The notes beneath the pieces are model-generated. The model was not told the origin of the DNA and did not search any database. It saw only the letters and a program-made list of their open reading frames with translations. Shown one piece after another: positions 60,516 through 64,000 of a stretch of DNA of 64,000 nt (position 1 is the first letter of the stretch; each line of letters begins with the position of its first letter). Location of the stretch: contig CAMWTJ010000001.1 of the NCBI GenBank assembly GCA_947177185.1, forward strand, positions 62,001 to 126,000. Reading direction: 5' to 3'. The translations under genes were made by a program, and so were the position numbers. The stretch is from an uncultured Porphyromonadaceae bacterium (GTDB lineage Bacteria > Bacteroidota > Bacteroidia > Bacteroidales > Muribaculaceae).

Positions 60516-62813
60516 ATGAAAAGTGAACTAATCGTTGACGTCACATCCTCCGAGGTGCAGATTGCACTTCTTGAGGATTCGAGGCTCGTTTCCTTGCAGA
60601 AGGAAGCGCGCAACATAGCCTATGCCGTCGGCGACATCTATCTGGCAAAAGTCAAGAAACTGATGCCGGGGCTGAATGCCGCTTTCGTGAATGTGGGATA
60701 TGAAAAGGATGCATTCCTCCATTATCTTGACCTCGGTCCGCATTTCTCCACCTACAGCGAATTCGTGCGGCAGACGCTTGACTGTCCGAAGACGCCGCCG
60801 GTATTGAGCAAACTCAAATTGCGTCCCGAAATCAGCAAGTCCGGCTCCATAGCCGACGTGCTTGAGCCCGGTCGGCCGCTGCTCGTGCAGATAGTCAAGG
60901 AACCGATATCGTCGAAAGGTCCGCGACTGACCACGGAAATATCGTTCACCGGCCGCTACATGGTGCTGATACCGTTTTGCGACAAGATATCGATATCGCA
61001 GAAAATCACCAGCACTGAAGAAAAACTGCGTCTTCGTCAGCTTGTGGCAAGCATCAAGCCCAAGAATTTCGGTGTGATTGTGCGCACGTCGGCCGAAGGA
61101 AAACGAGTGGCCGAGCTCAATCACGAGCTCAACACGCTCGTGCAGTGTTGGAACGACATGCTTGACAAAGCGCGCCGTGCGGAGGCCCCTGCTCTTGTCT
61201 TTGAGGAAGAGAGCCGCATAGTGGGCATGCTGCGCGACGTGTTCAGCCCGTCGTTTGAGAGCATTGTGGTAAACGATGCCGAAGTATATCGCCAGATAGT
61301 AAAATATGTTGAGCTCATAGCCCCCGAAAGAGCCGGTATCGTGAGTCTGTACGACAAGCCTGTGCCGGTGTTCGACCATTTCGGCATCACTCGCCAGATA
61401 AAGTCGTCGTTCGGCAAGACCGTGTCGTTCCGTTCGGGTGCCTATATAATCATAGAGCATACGGAGGCGCTGCATGTGATTGACGTCAATTCCGGCAACC
61501 GCAGCCGAGCCGCCGCCGACCAGGAGAGCAATGCCCTGGAGGTGAACCTCCGGGCTGCCGACGAAATAGCCCGGCAGTTGCGTCTTCGCGACATGGGAGG
61601 CATTATCGTGGTCGATTTTATCGACATGGCCAAGGCAGAGCACCGTCAGGAACTCTATGACCACATGCGCGAAATAATGGCTACAGACCGTGCAAGGCAC
61701 AACATATTGCCTTTGAGTAAGTTCGGCCTGATGCAGATTACACGCCAGCGTGTGCGCCCCGTGCTCGACATACACACCGAGGAGGTGTGCCCGTCGTGCT
61801 ATGGCCGCGGCGAGGTGCAGCCCTCGCTGCTGTTTACCGACACTCTGTACGAGAAGCTTGACACGCTGATCAACCACATGGGTATGCGCGACTTTATAAT
61901 GTACGTGCACCCATACGTCGAAGGCTATCTGAAACGTGGCTGGCTGATGAGCATTTTCGCCAAATGGCGCCGGAAACTCGGTGGTAATTTCAAGATTATA
62001 GCCGACGAATCTCTCGCTTATCTGCAATACCGCGTCGTAAGCAAGGACGGACACGAACTTGACCTCAAAGAGGCTAAGGACATGAATGCCGCCACAGCTG
62101 AGAAGCGCGAACAGAAAGCCAAAAAACGTGGCGACTCGACTACAGAAGAGTCAGCAAGGAATACCCGTCAGCAGAAGGCCACAGCAGCTGCGTCGCAGCC
62201 GGTATCGCCGGTTTCGGAGAATCCCGTCGTTGCAGCTGAGGAGGCTCCGGCAGCGGAAGCTCCTATGTCGAAGAGTAAAAAACGGCGTGTGCGCCGCAAG
62301 AAGGCCGCCGAAAATGCGGCAGCAATGGCTCTGGCATCGGCAGAAGCTCCTGCAAGCGCTATGAGCGCACGTGAGTCGTCGCTCCCTTCGGCCTCAATTG
62401 TGGCTACAGACAATGTCGCTCCTGCCACGGTCCCTGTGCCGGCCCCGGACGCTGTAGCTTCGGAGCCTGCTGCAGAGGAGGTCCCGACTGCTGAGGCTCC
62501 GGCCGCTGAAGTTCCTAAAAAGAAGCGCCGCAGCCGTAGCAAAAGCAAGCCGGAAAGTGATTCTGCCGCAGTCGCCACCGAAACGGCAGCAAACGCAGAC
62601 GCAGAGCCGGCTGCTGCAGCGGAGTCCACGGTAGAAGCCGCACCTCAGCCTGCCGCATCGGAAGAAGCGACTGCTGAAGAAGCGCCCAAAAAGAAGCGCC
62701 CGCGCCGGCGTAAGAAGCCGGCGGCAGATGCAGAAGCTGCCGGTGATGCCGCGGCTATGCCCGAGGAGAATTCGGCGCCCGTAGCCGGCAGCGCCGAACC
62801 CACAGAGGAATGA
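60516..62813 (+). CDS. rng: RNase E/G family ribonuclease with long low-complexity C-terminal tail
   Basis: MKSELIVDVTSSEVQIALLEDSRLVSL, LHVIDVNSGNRS, IIVVDFIDMA, CPSCYGRGEV; tail from about 62082. Confidence 0.95.
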   Translation: MKSELIVDVTSSEVQIALLEDSRLVSLQKEARNIAYAVGDIYLAKVKKLMPGLNAAFVNVGYEKDAFLHYLDLGPHFSTYSEFVRQTLDCPKTPPVLSKLKLRPEISKSGSIADVLEPGRPLLVQIVKEPISSKGPRLTTEISFTGRYMVLIPFCDKISISQKITSTEEKLRLRQLVASIKPKNFGVIVRTSAEGKRVAELNHELNTLVQCWNDMLDKARRAEAPALVFEEESRIVGMLRDVFSPSFESIVVNDAEVYRQIVKYVELIAPERAGIVSLYDKPVPVFDHFGITRQIKSSFGKTVSFRSGAYIIIEHTEALHVIDVNSGNRSRAAADQESNALEVNLRAADEIARQLRLRDMGGIIVVDFIDMAKAEHRQELYDHMREIMATDRARHNILPLSKFGLMQITRQRVRPVLDIHTEEVCPSCYGRGEVQPSLLFTDTLYEKLDTLINHMGMRDFIMYVHPYVEGYLKRGWLMSIFAKWRRKLGGNFKIIADESLAYLQYRVVSKDGHELDLKEAKDMNAATAEKREQKAKKRGDSTTEESARNTRQQKATAAASQPVSPVSENPVVAAEEAPAAEAPMSKSKKRRVRRKKAAENAAAMALASAEAPASAMSARESSLPSASIVATDNVAPATVPVPAPDAVASEPAAEEVPTAEAPAAEVPKKKRRSRSKSKPESDSAAVATETAANADAEPAAAAESTVEAAPQPAASEEATAEEAPKKKRPRRRKKPAADAEAAGDAAAMPEENSAPVAGSAEPTEE

Positions 62814-62838
62814 ATCCCCCACATAAACCCTGATATTT

Positions 62839-62872
62839 CACTGCCCGAAACCGATTGTGGTTCCGGGCAGTG
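62839..62872 (+). terminator. Stem-loop, possible terminator of rng
   Basis: CACTGCCCGAAACC/GGTTCCGGGCAGTG, one mismatch; no clear T-run. Confidence 0.4.
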
Positions 62873-62895
62873 TTGCAAGAGAGCAGAAATTAAAC

Positions 62896-62903
62896 TAATT
62901 TTG
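62896..62903 (+). promoter_or_regulatory. -7 element TAATTTTG, 5 nt from radical SAM ATG
   Basis: Exact TAnnTTTG with upstream TTG (62873-62875), 20-nt spacer. Confidence 0.55.
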
Positions 62904-62908
62904 TCGCG

Positions 62909-63814
62909 ATGAATCCGTTTTATGAAGAATATGGCGATTACCTGAAAGAGCGCTTCGGGAGAAAGATGCAGAAACTTACCGTCGATACGGGTGCGTCATG
63001 TCCCAACCGCGACGGAACACTCGGTCGCGGCGGGTGCGTGTATTGCTGCAACGAGGCTTTCTCTCCTATGGCCGGAAGCCGCGAGAGTGTGGCTGCGCAG
63101 CTTGAACGCGGGAAAGGCTTTTTCGCACGCAAATATCCGTCGATGCGCTATCTGGCATATTTTCAAAGTCATACATCCACAAATGCGGGTGCCGACGTGT
63201 TTTTGCAGCAAGTGCGCCAGGCTATGGATGTGTCAGGCGTGGCCGGTATAGTGGTGGGCACCAGGCCCGATTGCATGCCCGACGACGTGCTCTCCGAACT
63301 CGCGCATATCAATCGCGGTCATATGCCCGTGCTTGTGGAGTACGGCATGGAAAGTGCGTGCGACGCTACGTTGCTTCGCATAAACCGCTGCCACACGCAT
63401 GCCGATACAGTCGATGCTGTAAGGCGCACTGCGGGCGCAGGAATAGATTGTGGCGTGCATCTGATATTCGGTCTGCCGGGAGAGGATGAGGCTGTGATGC
63501 TGGCCGCTGTGGATGCAGTGAACGCTATGCCTGTGCGTTTTGTCAAGTTCCATCAGTTGCAGATACTGCGCGGCACAGCACTTGCCCGAAATGTGGAGCA
63601 GGGCCGGGAAAGTGTCAGGCTGTTCGGGCTGGAAGAGTATGTGGAGTTCTGCTGCCGTGTGGTAGGGCGTGTGCGTGCAGGCATAGCGATTGACCGATTC
63701 ACGGCGCAGGCTCCGGCGTCAATGGTGATCGCCCCACGTTGGGGACTGAAAAATCATGAGTTCAGAGCGCTTCTGCACCGGCGTCTGACGGAGCTCGCCA
63801 ATAGTCGTAGCTGA
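62909..63814 (+). CDS. TIGR01212/YhcC-like radical SAM protein
   Basis: [45 protein letters not shown]. Confidence 0.92.
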   Translation: MNPFYEEYGDYLKERFGRKMQKLTVDTGASCPNRDGTLGRGGCVYCCNEAFSPMAGSRESVAAQLERGKGFFARKYPSMRYLAYFQSHTSTNAGADVFLQQVRQAMDVSGVAGIVVGTRPDCMPDDVLSELAHINRGHMPVLVEYGMESACDATLLRINRCHTHADTVDAVRRTAGAGIDCGVHLIFGLPGEDEAVMLAAVDAVNAMPVRFVKFHQLQILRGTALARNVEQGRESVRLFGLEEYVEFCCRVVGRVRAGIAIDRFTAQAPASMVIAPRWGLKNHEFRALLHRRLTELANSRS

Positions 63815-64000
63815 CGTCCCACAGGAATAATGCGTGAGCAGGCATCGACGTGCCTGCCGCGCACCGATTCTTGGCCTCAAGTACGGCAAGCACATCGTCA
63901 GGCGTCATTTTTCCGCGTCCTACTTCAACAAGCGTGCCCACGACAGCGCGCACCATGTTGCGCAGAAAACGGTCGGCGCGTATTTCGAAATACCATCTGT
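63762..64000 (-). CDS. truA: tRNA pseudouridine synthase A, C-terminal part (runs off window)
   Basis: [51 protein letters not shown]. Confidence 0.9.
   Translation of the reverse strand, partial: RWYFEIRADRFLRNMVRAVVGTLVEVGRGKMTPDDVLAVLEAKNRCAAGTSMPAHALFLWDVSYDYWRAPSDAGAEAL

Noticed and set aside
60528-62054. 508-aa minus-strand ORF antisense to RNase E/G
   Set aside because: Shadow ORF; composition typical of reverse-complement codon bias.

Overview
The window is a high-GC, densely coded chromosomal stretch from a Bacteroidales bacterium. Lineage is inferred from TAnnTTTG -7 promoters, RprXY, a FeoAB fusion, a long Bacteroidetes-type NusB and an AURKAIP1/COX24-like mini-protein; it looks Muribaculaceae-like. 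It is mostly core genome. Contents in order: FecBCD-type metal/cobalamin ABC transporter; ABC-F; short aspartate kinase; Crp; TonB-dependent receptor; Rho; menDBCE; MarR-GNAT plus cupin; nusB-yajC-ybbR-coaE; ftsY-rimO-menF; SGNH-SGNH-MBOAT; feoAB; dCMP deaminase; CtpA protease; rprXY; tig; clpPX; recQ; a kinase-RapZ-C fusion plus a MurU-like nucleotidyltransferase; perR-rbr-hrb; nth; pheS; tilS; a complete glycine cleavage/lipoate operon; HU; RNase E/G; a radical SAM protein; truA. I saw no CRISPR array, prophage, IS element, rRNA or convincing tRNA. Most interesting items: (1) an AmgK-like kinase fused to a RapZ C-terminal domain and overlapping a MurU-like gene; (2) an apparent internal duplication in NusB; (3) a promoter/operator set including a MarR palindrome at +1, a PerR box in the perR promoter, and several promoters placed so close to the ATG that leaderless mRNAs are predicted; (4) an orphan 83-aa protein behind two inverted repeats; (5) an RNase E/G tail whose composition resembles the Rho disordered region. 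All calls come from reading the sequence and supplied translations; no searches were run.
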